A stretch of 64,000 nt of DNA, from contig VCJN01000486.1 of assembly GCA_006384855.1 (NCBI GenBank), forward strand, positions 97,815 through 161,814. Direction: 5' to 3'. Below, in pieces: positions 43,991 to 57,400 of the stretch (position 1 is the stretch's first letter; every line of letters begins with the position of its first letter). The DNA comes from Tetraselmis striata. Lineage: Eukaryota > Chlorophyta > Chlorodendrophyceae > Chlorodendrales > Chlorodendraceae. Made by a program: the position numbers and the translations under genes. The notes under the pieces are model-generated. The model was given only the letters and a program-made list of their open reading frames with translations, was not told where the DNA came from and made no database searches.

Positions 43991-44884
43991 ATGACAGCAC
44001 CCACGTTAAGTTTGGCATTCATCTCCTGCGCTGCCATGCTTGCTGCCAGGCCACCATCAAACGACACCGAACGCCCCTCCCCGCTGCTGGGTGCGAGGTC
44101 GTTCGCTGATTCGTTTCGGGGAGACGAGAGCGGCGGAGAGGGCAGCGGGGGCGATGACGGCCACGACGGTGTTGATGCACCCGGCTCGCCCCGCGTTTCG
44201 GTGTGACCCGGTCCGGACGGAAGAGAGGCGTGACGGCCGTACAGTGAAGCAGCTACCGCAGGGGCGCCATCACCACAGGCTGCGACAGGCGCGGCGGTGG
44301 GCGGAGGCGGCTCGGCCTACGCCCATACGACATGCGTGTCGTAGAGCCGAGTCGACGTGAAGCATAGTCACTAGCGCTCCGGTTGCTGCGCATGGTAAAG
44401 TGTCCGCGCGCCTGTTGGCCGGCTTGCTGAGACCTACGGTACCGCTGGCCGTTGCGTCGTCACGGAGCTTGTGAGGCGTTAAAGTACAGTGTGGCGAAAT
44501 CCGGAGGGATTACGCGTACACGCGCGAAGCGCGATGTAGAGCCAATGTACTATGGGGATGGCACATGATGCTACGAGTAGCATATTACGAAACGCGGGCA
44601 AGCCGGGCACGTCATTGCGGCTACTGAGCAGTAAAGTGGCGATTACACGGTAGATACGACAATCACACGCCCATTCCTTGGGAAATCGCGATTACGGGCC
44701 ATTATTGTATAATTATGAGACAGTCCGGGAGGCTAGTGGGGGGGGACGTAGGGCGCTAGTTGAGGGGGCGCACCTTCCGCTTGAGTGGAGGCAGGTCACT
44801 AGCCGCGTGCGGTGCCGCTAAACTAGTAAAGGCATCGGTGTGGGCGCGTTACGAATCGTCGGCAGCGTTTGACCGTACTAAAAA
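43991..44884. other. Spacer, nothing recognisable
   Basis: No frame with a motif, and no repeat copy that I can support. Confidence 0.35.
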
Positions 44885-45303
44885 TTGGGTTGTATAAGGA
44901 TTAAGGATCATGTCCAACCGTCTTATGCGTCAAACCCGTTGCGACATTACGGTGCGGGTGTCCCCGCGGAGGTTGTACGTGGCTGGGCTGCACATTATGA
45001 TACAATTACGCATCAGGCACTTCGAAACTTTGTCGCCGGCCAACCTGCTGAGTTCCGCCGTCACCTGTCGCGCACACGGCGGGGGCTGTTGCAGCGGGTC
45101 TCGGCTTGCGTGCATGGTACCCTGGGCGGCATTCTCTCTGCCGGTGTGCAGATGGCCAAGTCTGATGTGTGTGCTCGTGCCCACTCTGCGTCTACTCATG
45201 TTACTGCTTCCACCCCGCAGTCGATGTAGAGGACCTTTCTGATTGCCTTTTATTTTGGTGATTTCCGATATCGCCTTCTGCTGCTAGCTAGCTCATGTAA
45301 TTA
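44885..45303 (+). mobile_element. 3' end of a retroelement: ORF C-terminus plus tail repeat T
   Basis: A frame ending at 45229 gives YDTITHQALRNFVAGQPAEF and LLQRVSACVHGTLGGILSAG, similar in character to the C-terminal segment of the endonuclease part of non-LTR elements. Sixteen bases later repeat T (copy 3, 45245-45303) begins and ends with TGTAA at 45296-45300. Together they look like a 5'-truncated element with its own 3' UTR and poly(A) signal. Confidence 0.45.
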
Positions 45304-45309
45304 TATATA

Positions 45310-45575
45310 CAATTACGCACCCGAGTATTTTCCACTGCCCGCAGATTGGCCCGGATTCATGCCATGCCTGAGCGGTTCCTTGAACGATGCCCTGCATGTG
45401 GCAGAATGAATATGAGACTATCGAACAACATATGTTGGTGGAGTGCCCGCGGTGGGGGTATCATCGTCATAATTTGGGGTTGTTAGTTCCGGAGTTGGTG
45501 AGGGGTTTAATTAATAATAAGATTAATGCGTATACACATGAGGACTCAAGTGCCTTTATTTTGGGCGGGATACAC
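45310..45575 (+). pseudogene. Non-LTR retrotransposon ORF2 C-terminal relic (CCHC knuckle)
   Basis: One frame reads ARIHAMPERFLERCPACGR up to about 45405. The next frame continues ETIEQHMLVECPRWGYHRHN from about 45415. The joined pattern C-P-x-C-G...E-T-I-E-x-H...E-C-P is the zinc-knuckle found at the end of many LINE ORF2 proteins. A frame break lies between the two halves. The rest of the element is missing upstream. Confidence 0.7.
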
Positions 45576-45576
45576 C

Positions 45577-45700
45577 CTCCCTTCACTGGATTTACACTGG
45601 ATTTACACTCGAATTCCAGTGTAAATCCAGTGGAATTTCACTGGGGATTTACACCCATTCCCAGTGAAATTCCTTGGATTTCACTGGGAATGGGAAAAAT
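45577..45700. repeat. Complex palindrome/tandem cluster
   Basis: CACTGGATTTACACTGGATT is followed by CCAGTGTAAATCCAGTGG and then by TTTCACTGGGGATTTACACC, CCCAGTGAAATTCC and TTTCACTGGGAATGGG. Direct and inverted copies of an approximately 12-bp TTTACACTGGAT/TTTCACTGG unit alternate, so the DNA can fold into several hairpins. Confidence 0.8.
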
Positions 45701-45734
45701 TTTAGGTTATGGCATCGGGCCTTACCTCGCATTG

Positions 45735-46070
45735 CCTCCCAAAATGCTTTGCTCCGTGGGATGGGGCTTTGCCCAAGTCGCCTTACTTGAACGGGCCAAG
45801 GCCCGAACGGGTAGGGCGGATCTTTCGTTACAAGTGCCGGGTCGTATCGCAGTGTTTATTTAGACGGTGATCCAACAGTGTTCGAAATTGCATCATTGGC
45901 CTTCAATTAGTCTCGCAGACTGCCTCCGCAATTTGCTTGTTGACTGTAACGGATCGTCGCCTACCCAGGGCTTTAATCCGTATGTTCGCTGCCCAAACGG
46001 CTGTCGTAGAGACGCTGCAGGGGTTTCACTGTTGCCAGTCCTGTCCCGGGGGCGGGAAAAATCAAGGCGC
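45735..46070 (+). repeat. Dispersed repeat family R, copy 4 (longest)
   Basis: Contains the landmarks of copy 1 in order (AAATGCTTTGCTCCG, GCAATTTGCTTG, TCGCCTACCCAGG) and those of copies 2 and 3 (CTGCCCAAACGGCTGTCGTA, GTTTCACTGTTGCCAGTCCT, CCCGGGGGCGGGAAAAATC). Confidence 0.7.
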
Positions 46071-46410
46071 GCGCGCGCAAGAACCAGCGCAGCGAGGCAT
46101 GCCATGCCAGCGGCATGCCGCGTGTAGTCGACACGCTGCGCGTCCCCGCATGCGCTTGTCGAGCCCTTCGCCGCTCCCGGAGCTAGCTGTAGAGGCAGCG
46201 CTGGCAGTTGCAGACTGCGGTACTGTTAGGCTTCGCCAGTGCGCCGCCTCATGGTGTGAGCCGTACTGCTTCGCGCGTAGCACGGGCGGCTGCGAGATAT
46301 AAGGCGCAGCGGACCTCCGGCAACAGCGCGCCATCAGGCAGAGGTCCTGCAGCAGTGGCAGCGGCACCCCAGGCGTGCGCGCAGCTCCCGTCCAGCGAAA
46401 GACGGGCAGT

Positions 46411-46688
46411 ATGGGCGTGCCGACCGGCTCCACCGCAGGCTGCGGCGAGGGCGGGCCGGCCTTCAAGCTCTTTCCTCCCCTCATCCAGTTCACGCAGGTT
46501 GACGCCGCCGCCTTGCGCCCAACCTTAAGGACCACTGCGCGCAGCTCGCACGCTGGCACGGCCTGCATCTATGTTGACAGTGGCTCACTTACTGTACTCA
46601 ACCCTCCTGATGGCTCTATACGTGTACTCGATAGGATACATTCACGCCATGTAGACACCTTTACATCTCAGCCGGAATCTTAATTGTT

Positions 46689-46728
<40 letters not shown>

Positions 46729-49700
46729 ATTATCCTTCCTCATGAAGTAATGAAGCTGTGTCACCCCCGGACGGGCTTTCTAGGCCAGTAACTGCTCATT
46801 GCGCTTGGCTCAATTGTTCCTGCCTCTGACACTTTCCTCCCGATATGGCCTCTTCCATGGTGTCCCCCCCCCCCCTCCCCTTGTAAAACCAGACACTGGA
46901 GGAAGGGCATCCAAAGCCGCAAACGTTCACAGTGACAATCCAGGTACAGTAGCATGCTGCAGCGGGCCAGCGCAAACACTTTCGAACCAGCATGAATGTC
47001 ATGACACTGGCCACGGTGCTTCACATATGGCCAGCTTCGGGCACGTCTGATTCTGGCTTTGCATGCCCATCCATCCCCTCACCGCGCCCAATGGTCCTCT
47101 TCGCAGAACTTGAGGTCACGCACAATCGCCGTGCGCTATGCGCCGCCTCGCTCCAGTGCCTGGAAGCTTCTGGAGACGCAGCCGGTAGTGCACCTGGCCA
47201 GTGGACTCGAGCACACCTTTCAGGTGAGGAGGCAGCATTTGACGCGCACAGCTGGAGTGCTTACCGTCTGGCGGCCCTGGGCGGCAGGTCGGTCTGGTGT
47301 GGGGGCGAGGGAGAGGGCCATGTGATGCTACAGGCGGGTGTTGATGGCATGTGCGCTCCCCTCCTGTACAGGTGGCATTTCAGGAGCCTAAAAAGAGCGA
47401 ACACGAAGAGCAAAACGAGGACAAGCTGGACTACCATGACCGGCTCAAAGTCATGACCTCGGACTGCACAGTTGACCTTGAGCTGCACGCCATGGCGCCC
47501 ACCGCAAAGCTGGAGGTCCGCCACCATGCCACATCCCCCTCCAGCCTCAGAGCCTTCTTTAGCCCTCAAGGGTACCAGGAGGTCTTGGCCTCACTAACGC
47601 ATCTCGACACCCCCCAGGTGGAAGGCAATCTGGACTTTGGCATTGTGACACAGGAAAGCTCAGCCAAGCGCACGTTGCGCGTACGAAATAATGGCCACAA
47701 GGAGGCCCAGTTTGAGCTGGAGTGCGATGTGACGGGCATTGAGACCAAGGTGAGCTGCCTCATGCTGCAATAGCCGGCAGTCCCCTCTTCCGACAGGTAG
47801 CAAAGGATGCGAAGCGATGCGATGCGCCGCAACCCCAAATCCCGAATGGGCCCTGCACTCACGGACAGCACGGCGGCCCCCGCAGATCACGCCCGAGAGT
47901 GGCACCCTGGCTCCCGGAGGGAGCACGGAGGTGGAGCTTTCCTGCGTGTTTAATGACCTTGGCTCCTTCAGCGGTGACCTCTTTCTCCGCGAGGGCAACT
48001 CCTCGGAGGACAACGCCTCTAAAGTGCGCATCGGCTGCACCGTGATCCAGCAGACCTTCGAGGTGCGTTACCGCCTTCACCTGCAGCTGCTCATGGATTG
48101 ACCGCTGAACCTTGAGAGGGGCAGGGGGCCTCACTGCGAGTCATGAGATCATGTTCAGATCATGTTCAGCGCGGACTCAGCTGGGGGTGACGCGGTGGTG
48201 CAGGTCCTGGAGGCGGGCGGAGCCCACATGAAGCAGCTGAAGTTTGACCCGGTCAGCTTTGAGGACGAGGCGGAGTACGAGATTGAGGTGCTTAACAATG
48301 GGCCGGCACCTGTGCAATGGCGCGGGCATGTCCTCACCAAGAGCGACCATCGCGTGAAGCTGCAGTACGAGGAGGACCAGGGCCATCAGGAGGTGCGCTT
48401 GCCTCCGCCGCGAATCGCCCATCAGTAATCAGCAATCAGGCGCGGCAGCATTAATTGTGCAACTATTGACTGCTAATTATTGACTGCTTGTGCGTTGCGC
48501 TTGGCATGGTAGGATGGGGTGGACGTGGGATCCTACCTCATGGCAGCCCGGCTGCGCAAGTCGACGAGCACCAACCTCCCCAAGGCGTTCTCCATGTCTC
48601 CCGAGTCTGGCCTGCTGCCCGCCTTCGGCACGCAGCGGGTGAAAATGCGCTTCCATCCGCACGCGACGGTGCCCCAGAATGGCTTCACCGCCACCTCGCA
48701 GCCCGCATCCTCGCTGTCTGAGATGTTTGAGTACATCGCGTCCTTTGACCTGGACATTGGCAAGAGGTGCGCCCGCCCTTCGCCCCCCCCCCCCCCCCCC
48801 CCTTAACAGCGTACGGGTGCCGACGGCGTAATACGAACACCGCAAATAAGAACCTGCTCTGCGTGTCAGAGGTCAAATATAGGCAAAACTATAGCGGAAC
48901 TACAGCGAATGCTCTGATGCGGGTAGGTTGCTATCAAGCCTAATTTGAGGCTTGATAGTAAGGGTTCTTTTTTATAGGTGGGTCGGCACCCGTGGTCGAT
49001 CCCCTCCTCCCCCACGCCCTGGCGCTGGCGCATGAAACTTGCACCTCCTGGGTGTTAACCCTCTGTTAAGGCTGCATTGGAATGAACTGTGAGGCACCCT
49101 GTCCACTGGGCTGCAATGCCTTGATTAAAGACCATGCAAGAGACGGAGCCATAGCACATTATACGGTTTGCATACTATACTTGGGGTCACGCATCCGTCG
49201 CTGTGTCTTTTTCCTTCTCAGCGCACTGAGCGCCCCGTTGTCCATGCACTGCCATAGGGCGGAGCTGCCGGTGACGGGACGCGGCGTCAAGGCGCAGGTG
49301 CAGGTGTTGCCGCGCGCAGACATCGACTTTGGTGACCTGATGACCTACGAGTGGGCGGACTACCCGCTAAACGTGGCCAGCATGGCGAAAGACGTCCCGC
49401 TGAACGTGTCCATCAGCCGCTCGTCCTACTTCAAGGTGGAGCCCAGCAGCGGGCTGGTCCCGCCGGGCTCGGCCCTGCCGGTGGTGGCGACATATAGGCC
49501 AAAGGTGATGGGGAATCATTCGGAGACCCTTACCGTCACGGTCGCTGCGCTCTCGGGCAAGGTGCTTGCCACCATTCCGCTGTATGTGCGTGGTACATGC
49601 AGCAAAATTGCGCCCAAGCCGGCGCTGGTGGGCGGCCCAGACAAGCTGCCTGAGGACTTCAAGCGCGAGCACAACTTCATCGACCCTGAGACCGCCAACT

Positions 49701-52700
49701 TGAGCAGACTTGAGCGCCAAGCCGACCTTAAGTACCGCCGCCCAGCGGTGTGGGAGAAGGGCATGGAGGTCACCAACGACGACCCCACCATGAGCCTCAC
49801 GCGCAGCCAGAAGCAGCAGACGGTCGCGCACAAGGACCGGTACACCGCTCTCATCCGGGCACCGCGCACGGCGCGCGCCGCAAGACACCTGACGCGGCCT
49901 GAGGGAGGCGAAGGCGATGTTAACCTCGGCCTGCAGACGACTGTGCGCATCAAGGGCTCGCAGCCAACGGCGGAACCGGTATGTCTCGACATCCAACTGC
50001 CGGTGCCAAAGCATCTATAAGATCCCTTATTATTAAAAGCCTCAAACTGGTTCCTGCTTTACATGCAGCCGGTGATAAGAACACCCGCTATAGTTCCGCT
50101 ATAGTTGGGCGTATTTATTTGACCTCTGGCAGGCCGGGGGGTTCTTATGCGCAGTGTTCCTATTACCTTGCCGGCACCCGTACTTCCACCCCCACTCCCA
50201 CCCCCACTCAGCTGCCAGCCATGTCGTCCGGCTGTGCCCTCAACAGTACCGCAACAGCGCATGCGCCCGGCGACGGGGTACTGTCAGGCATCGATGTGCT
50301 GTGACGGATGAGCCCACACCGCCTTGTGATCCCGCCCGCGCTGCCGCTGAATGTGACTGGCCTCGTGCCCGCGCGCAGCTGGCGCCGATGCTGTACACGC
50401 CGCAGACGCGCATGAAGAGCGGCAGCGGGCGGCCGCGCAACCGGCTGCCCATCAGCGCCTCGGACGTCAGCCTGCTGCAGAGCTACCCCCCGCTGCCGGC
50501 CACGGCGGATCAGGTCGACGAGTGCGGGCGCGAGCTGACGGAGGGAGACATTGCATCGTTGGTTGTGGGCCTGGACGTCATCGACTTTGGCAAGATCAGC
50601 GCCTGCTCCAACAACACCATCAACCTCGCCGTCACAAACCACCTGCGCCAGCACATTCTGGTGCGCTCCAGTGCCCTCCACGGCAATGAGCACACTTCAA
50701 ATCAGAGCCTGCCTCACCGGTCAGAGGTCAAATAAATACGAAAGCATAGTGGAATTATGGAGGATGTTCTTCTCATTGGTTGCCCGATCAGAGGGTAATG
50801 GTAGGTGTTGTATAATATTAATAATATGGTGCTTATAAGAATAAGAGTTATAGGTGCGTGGGCAACCGTACGCCCGCCCCCCCTCTTCATTCCCGCAGCA
50901 ATCCCCGATCTGTTTCCAGAGTGCTCGGCGGGCATTGCCCCCTAAAGCCTTGCCGTCTCGCTATCCGTTCCACCGTGCAGTGCCGGTCGCTGCCGACTGA
51001 TGAATGTCATGTGATGTCCCGGGCAGTTCATGGTGGCGGCCAAGTCGGTGAACGAGCTTGACAAGACAGAGGCGACGTCCGTCTGCCTGCCGCCCGGCAA
51101 GACTGCGGCGCTGCCGCTGGTGCTTAATGTGCCCAACGTGCAAAACTACAAGCAGACGGTGGACTACGTCATCAACGGCATGCACATCTACTCGCTCACG
51201 GTGGTGGCGGACGTGGTGCCGGTGTCGCTGGAGCCCAGCAAGGAGCACCTCAACTTCCAGTTTGACCCTGCAGTGTGGTCCGGCTACGTGGAGCAGACGG
51301 TGCTGTTTGACAACCCCAACACCTTCGACGCCCACTTTGAGTGCCGCCTCGGCAACGAGGTCTTCAGCGTGCAGCCGCCCTCGGGGATGGTGCGCGGCCG
51401 CAGCAGCAGCGAGGTCGTGGTGCGCTGGTCGCCCGACAACGACAAGCCAGGCACGGTAGTGGACGTTCTGGAGATCGTGTGCGTGGGCGGCGTGCCGCCG
51501 CACAAGAAGGTCCACCTGCGCGGGGAGCTGCCGGAGGGGAAGCTGTCTTTTGGGGAGAAGGCGCTCGACTTTGGACCCATGGGGCTCGGCACCGCCTCCA
51601 CGCGCACCGTCACGCTGCGCAACGCGGCCCCGCACGACTGCATCTTCCAGGTTGTGAGGGGTGATGAGGCCGACGGCATGACGGTCTCCCCGACCCACGG
51701 CCAGGTGCTGGGCTCCGACACGCTGGAGGTGGAGGTGTCGCTGCGCGGGCGGGCGGAGGGTGTGTTCTCCAGCGCCATCAGCGTCGACGTCCGCGGCGGC
51801 AAGAGCATTAAGCTGCCCGTGAAGGGGCTCATCAGCGTGCCGGCCATCGACGTCGCAGAGGACGAGTTCGACTTCGGGTCTGCGTACCTGGGAGCCACTG
51901 TCAAGCGGCCGCTCACGCTGACCAACTCGGCCGCCGTGAGCGGCGACCTGCGGATCGACCTGGCAGCCATGCCGGAGTTCACGATGGACCTTCCCCGTGC
52001 AGCATGGGTTGGCAAGCACTACGACAGCTGCCCGCTGGTGGAGGAGGTGCCGCCGGCCACAAAAGCGGTCGGCTTCCCACAGCAGGTGCGGTCCCCTCTC
52101 TCACTGAAAGATTGGTATGGTGTGGTTTGAGCGCCCAGCCTGGAGGCCTGGGGGTTGCTAAAGGGCATCACCCGACCCCAACTAGGTGCCTGGCTGTGGC
52201 TCTTACCGAAAGAGCATACTATTACTTATATGATATTACTTATATGATATTATTACTTATACGATTACTTATATGATATTATTACTTATAATGATATTAC
52301 TTATATGATATATACTATGTATGTATGTATGCATGTATTAATATAAAATGCATGATTTATTGTATTTGCAGAATACTATAACTGTATGTATATATGTACA
52401 TGTGTACATACGTTGTGCAGTATACTGTAGTGCAATATGCTGTATTACTTAGGTGTGAGATACGCGGTATTGCATGCACTCCAAACCTTTCACAACCGAC
52501 AACTTTGAGCCTTGTACTGTCCTCTTTCCCCCGGCTGGCTGGCTGCCTGGCTGACGACGCCCCCCTTCCCGCTGCTCCGCTGGTGGCGCAGAGCGGCCAC
52601 ACATACACCATCACCGTCGCGCCCAAACACACGCTCAAGCTGTCCATGGTCTTCCGGCCGACCAGCGTCCAGGAGCACGCCTTTGAGCTGCCGCTCGTCA

Positions 52701-54468
52701 TGAGCGGCGCGGGCGTGGTGTCGGAGCTGCGGCGCGCAGTGGTGGCGGACGGGAAGCTACCGACGGTGGGCATTGCACCGGAGTGCAGCCTGGACTTTGG
52801 CTCGCAGATCGTCCAGAGAGCAGGCGTGAAGAAGGTACCCACCAGCCTGCCGCTGCTCCTCACCTCCAACGTCAACGAGCCGGTGGGCTGGGAGTTCCGC
52901 GCCCCCAGCACCGACGGACAGCCCAACGGAAAGGGCGTCTTTCGGGTGGTGCCTGGCAAGGGGCTGCTCCAGCCCGGGGTGGCGCAGCCCATCAATGTGG
53001 AGTTCCTGCCCCGCGAGAGCAAGTTGTACGAGGTGCGACACCGCCTGATCCACTGGCCCACCGGCCGGATGCGGAAGGAAGAAGCGAGATGGCCTGTTTG
53101 TAGCATTGGATCATGTGGAGGCAGGATGCGCGGTGCTGTATTTATGATGTTGGTTGCCTGCGGCTAAGAAGTGGCGATGTCTGATATGTGTGCGCTCCTG
53201 CAGGGCAAGATCCCGCTTCATATCAATGGCGCCGACGAACCGTATTTGCACCTCGAGGTCGCCGGCATTGGAACGCAGCCACGGCTGACGTTTGACACCC
53301 CTGAGGTGCGTGAGAGTTCCCAGCCCCAGCAGAGCCGCCGGTCCCTTGTAGCCACATCGGGGGAGGTTGGTGGCCGAGCGCCGTCCAGGCCGCTCGCTGA
53401 TGGCACCCTCTGGCGTGGCGCAGGTGGTGCTGCCCTCCGTGCCGCTGGGCCAGCGGAGCGAGGCGGTATTTTATGTGGTAAACGGCGGTTACGACAACCT
53501 GGAGCTCAAGTTCCGGCTGCCACCTGACGGACGCCGCATCCCGCTGGAGGTGGAGCTGCCGGAGGGCGACCTCATCGGTATCGCGCGCGACCGGCTGCCG
53601 GTTCTTGTCAGCTTCGAGTCCGACCGGCCGCTCAGCTTCACCGCACGGCTCGACTTCCTGGATGCCGAGGGCAAGCGTTATTCCATCCTGGTGCGTGCGC
53701 TGCGGCCGACGCGTGCCGTGGGTAGCGGCCTTTAATTGTGTTCTTGCGAGTGTTGCTAGTGTTGGCATTCACTACATATAGGACAGCACCAGTCCGTTCA
53801 TTGCCTAGTCACATCAACTCGTCGCTTGCTGGCGACGACACGCGGCAGCGGTGGATCATTGTCGTTGTCGTCGTCTAGCCATATCGACTCGGTGCTAAAG
53901 CATCGACGGCGTTCACCTGCGGCAGTGTATCTGCGAGGACTCGACACTCTCTATCGACGACACGAGGCGGATCGTCGTCATTTTCTGGCTACGTCGACTC
54001 GTTACTCCGATACATCGCCACATCAAACGAATCGCTCTCGCCTATATCAGCTAGCCACGTATCTCCTTGCTGCTCTCGTATATCTCCGTTGTCGTCGTTT
54101 CCCAGCTAGGTCAACTGGTCACTGTAGTCCTACATCCCTAGGCTTGTCGTCGTCATTGAGTTGTGTCTGCGTCAATCCATCACTGTCTATCGACGACGCT
54201 TGGCCGGTTATCGTTGCCTAGCCACGTTAACTCGTAGATATTCACTATCAGCAACTTTCAGCTAAGTGGTGATTCTCGACATAATCTAGACTTGATTATG
54301 TCGTGTAGATTATGTCGAGAATCATAGCTCTCGTATTATAACCCTGGGCTTGTTGTCCTCTTTACGCTCATAGCCACGCCTAGTCGTCCCTAGGTCGTCA
54401 CTGTCTATCGACGACACTTGGCGGGTCGGCGTCGTGTAGAGCTACGTCGACTCGTTGATGCTTAGCAC

Positions 54469-54499
<31 letters not shown>

Positions 54500-57400
54500 C
54501 TTGTGACTGTCGGATTCGCGACTGATTTGCGATTATGTCCGTTGTGGCCTGGCCCAGGTGAGCGGCGCGACGGACAACAGCGTGCTGACGACCGGGCAGT
54601 TCTTGGCCGCCAACGTGGGCGGCCTGAGCTGGGCGCCGGAGGACGATCCCGCGGGGCTGGGGCCGCGCCTGGAGGAGGCGAGCTACAGCCTGCCGCCCGC
54701 CAACGGCGACGCCGTGGGCCCGCTGCGCCTGCCACCCGGGCTCCTCTCCTTCCTGCGCGCCGCGACCAACCTGACGGCGGCCAACCTGGCGCCGGAGGAG
54801 CTGCCGGGCGCGATGGCGGCGGGGCGCGGCAAGGGGCTGGTGGAGATGGTGGAGGGGCTGAGCGGCAAGCCCTTCCCCGGTAAGGCCGGAAAGCTGAGCG
54901 CCTCGCGCAAGGAGGCTGCCGACCAGGTGAGGCCACTGGGCATGGCGCGCCAAGGCGTTGCCTTAGCTTTGAACTGCAGTGACCTCCTCATCTGTTTGTC
55001 GGCCGTGGTCGGCCTCGTCCAGAGTTAAGTATGTTGGAGTCGTAAACTGTCATTCCGCGAGTGAGCAGTTTTCCGTCGTCATGTCATCGTCGTGGTCGAA
55101 TACAATTACGCGACAATAGCAGCCCCCCAGCAGTAGTAGTAGGGAATCGTTCGTATTTATCGTAGCGCACTACCTCCTGTACAGGTACTGGTACTGGTAG
55201 CAGCCGCGCGGCGCACGATGATTTTATTTTTCGCGCACTTTATACTCTTTTCCATTAAAATCGCCGGAATTGTCGGACCTGCACCTTGCAATCATCATGA
55301 GGGCATTACTCAGTGTTAGGGTTGGAAAGCCATATGTAGGTGCATCTAATCTACGGTATACATACTAAACCATATTGTGCGCAAAGTGCGCACAGTTGCT
55401 CCGTCCTTAGGCAGCCAACAACTACTGGAAGGGATGATAGGGTGTCACGAACCTCAGCCCTAAAAGGCCAGGCCACTAGTTGGCGCTGCTGTGATATTGC
55501 GAGGCTGACGTCCCTGCTTGGGAGGCAGAGTGTGTTCTGGAAGTGTGTCCTGGGCGCATCTGACGGCATGCTGGATGGCCCCCTATCCGGAGCCAGGTGG
55601 CCGCCATGTTTGACCGCCTGCTGAGCCACCTGAAGAGCCACGGCGCGCTGCTGAACGCCGTCAAGCCGCATTTCCTGCTGCCGCCGGCGGACCTGCGCCT
55701 GTGGCTGCTCAACCGCGAGGCGGAGGCGGAGGCGCCCAGCGGCGCGGAGGCGGACCTCGGCGGCGAGCAGGCCGCGGCGCTGGCGTACGCGCGGCAGCTG
55801 CTGGACGACCGGGACGCGTTTGCGGAGCTGCAAGCCCGCGCCTACCACGCTATCTGCCAGCAGGTGCGAAATCCCCCTCCCTCCCCTTTTCCTGCACCCC
55901 TTGTAAGGAAGCGTCTGCCGCATTGAGGCTTGCGGTATCAAATGTCAAGAGTTGTTATTCACTCAAAATCAAACATTGTATATAAACATCTATCAAATCA
56001 TATGTGACATGTTTTGTTGGGGGGGGGGGGGGGGGGGGGACAACAGTGGAGCGGCTGATCTTCTGTTTGATTGAGTTTGGTGGGGCTCTAGAGACAGGTG
56101 CACTAGTCTATCCTCATTCACTTGATGCCGCCAGTCATTCAGGCCAAAATCCAGCACCGCATTGACTAAATCACAATAATTTAATTCAGCTGCGTATATA
56201 AGTACCAACGCAGCCGACAACTGGTGCGCTGACCCTATACAACGGTCCGGTCGATGCATCATGTTTGTATGGTAGATCATGTGCGCTTTTACCCCTCGTA
56301 CCCCGCCAATGCCCCTCTGCCCCCTAGGGCTTACCCACCGCCCGGCAGGCGACCCCCGTGGCGGGTGCGTGCTTGGCTGACTTCCCGCACTCCCTGCCTG
56401 CAGGTGGTGAAGGTGTACGTGGTGTCGCGCATCACGCCCAGCAGCCTCAAGGCGCTGCCCAAACCCGCAGGGGCGGACGCGCTCTGGCCGCCCTCTGACC
56501 CCAAGGCCTACGCCACCTCCAACGTGTACTCCCCCGGCGAGGCGGTGCTCCTGGCGTGGGCGGGTGCACACCTGGCCGCGCGCTTCCCGGAGCACGCCGT
56601 CCGCCTTCGCGCCTTCGACGAGGGCATGCTGCGCTCCGGTCTGCCGCTGCTGGCGCTGATGCTGAACCACTGGCCGCCGCTGGAGGGGCAGCTCAGCCCT
56701 GGCGAGGCCTCCAGGCTGAAGAAGGGGCCCGCGGCGGAGGAGGCCGCGCGGCCGGCCAACGCCGCCATTGCCGTGCGGCTGTGGGCAGCGCTGCAGCTGC
56801 CCTTCCCACTGAGCACGGCGCAGCTGCTGGAGGCCAGCCCTGCGGACGGGCTCATGCTGCTGGCCTACGCCTACCAGGTGCGGCACGGAGCAGGCACCCG
56901 CTGCCGCGCTCACCTTCCACAACCCCCCAGGCGGTGGCCACTGGAGATCGGGTATCACAGTGCCGGACCTCCGGGCGCATTCCGTTACCAACGCACACCC
57001 CGCCGGGCCTCGGTCTGTTGCTGGTGGAGAGGAAATGGGGGGCAGCTGTGAGCTTTGGCGGCTTTGCAGCGCTGTCACCGCACTTGCGCTCTGGGTTTGA
57101 GGTGTATGAACCCCATATGCCCCCCCCCCCCCCCGCCCGCGCGCGCTGAGAGGAAACTACGTTTATCTTGAAATATATCAGAATATACAGCAAATATCAC
57201 ACAGATCTTCCGAGTCGAAGTTGCAAAACAAATCATTAGTTTTCGGACTCGCAAATCCAAGCAAGTGTTGCGGGTATATGTATCATAAGTGTCTGTACAG
57301 CGCCGAGCACAATAGAATCCATTCTTGTCTGGGGGCCGCACCGGTTGTCGTTTAGAATGTTGCAGAGGAGAGGGGTATCTGTCATGCCGCTGTTGATACG

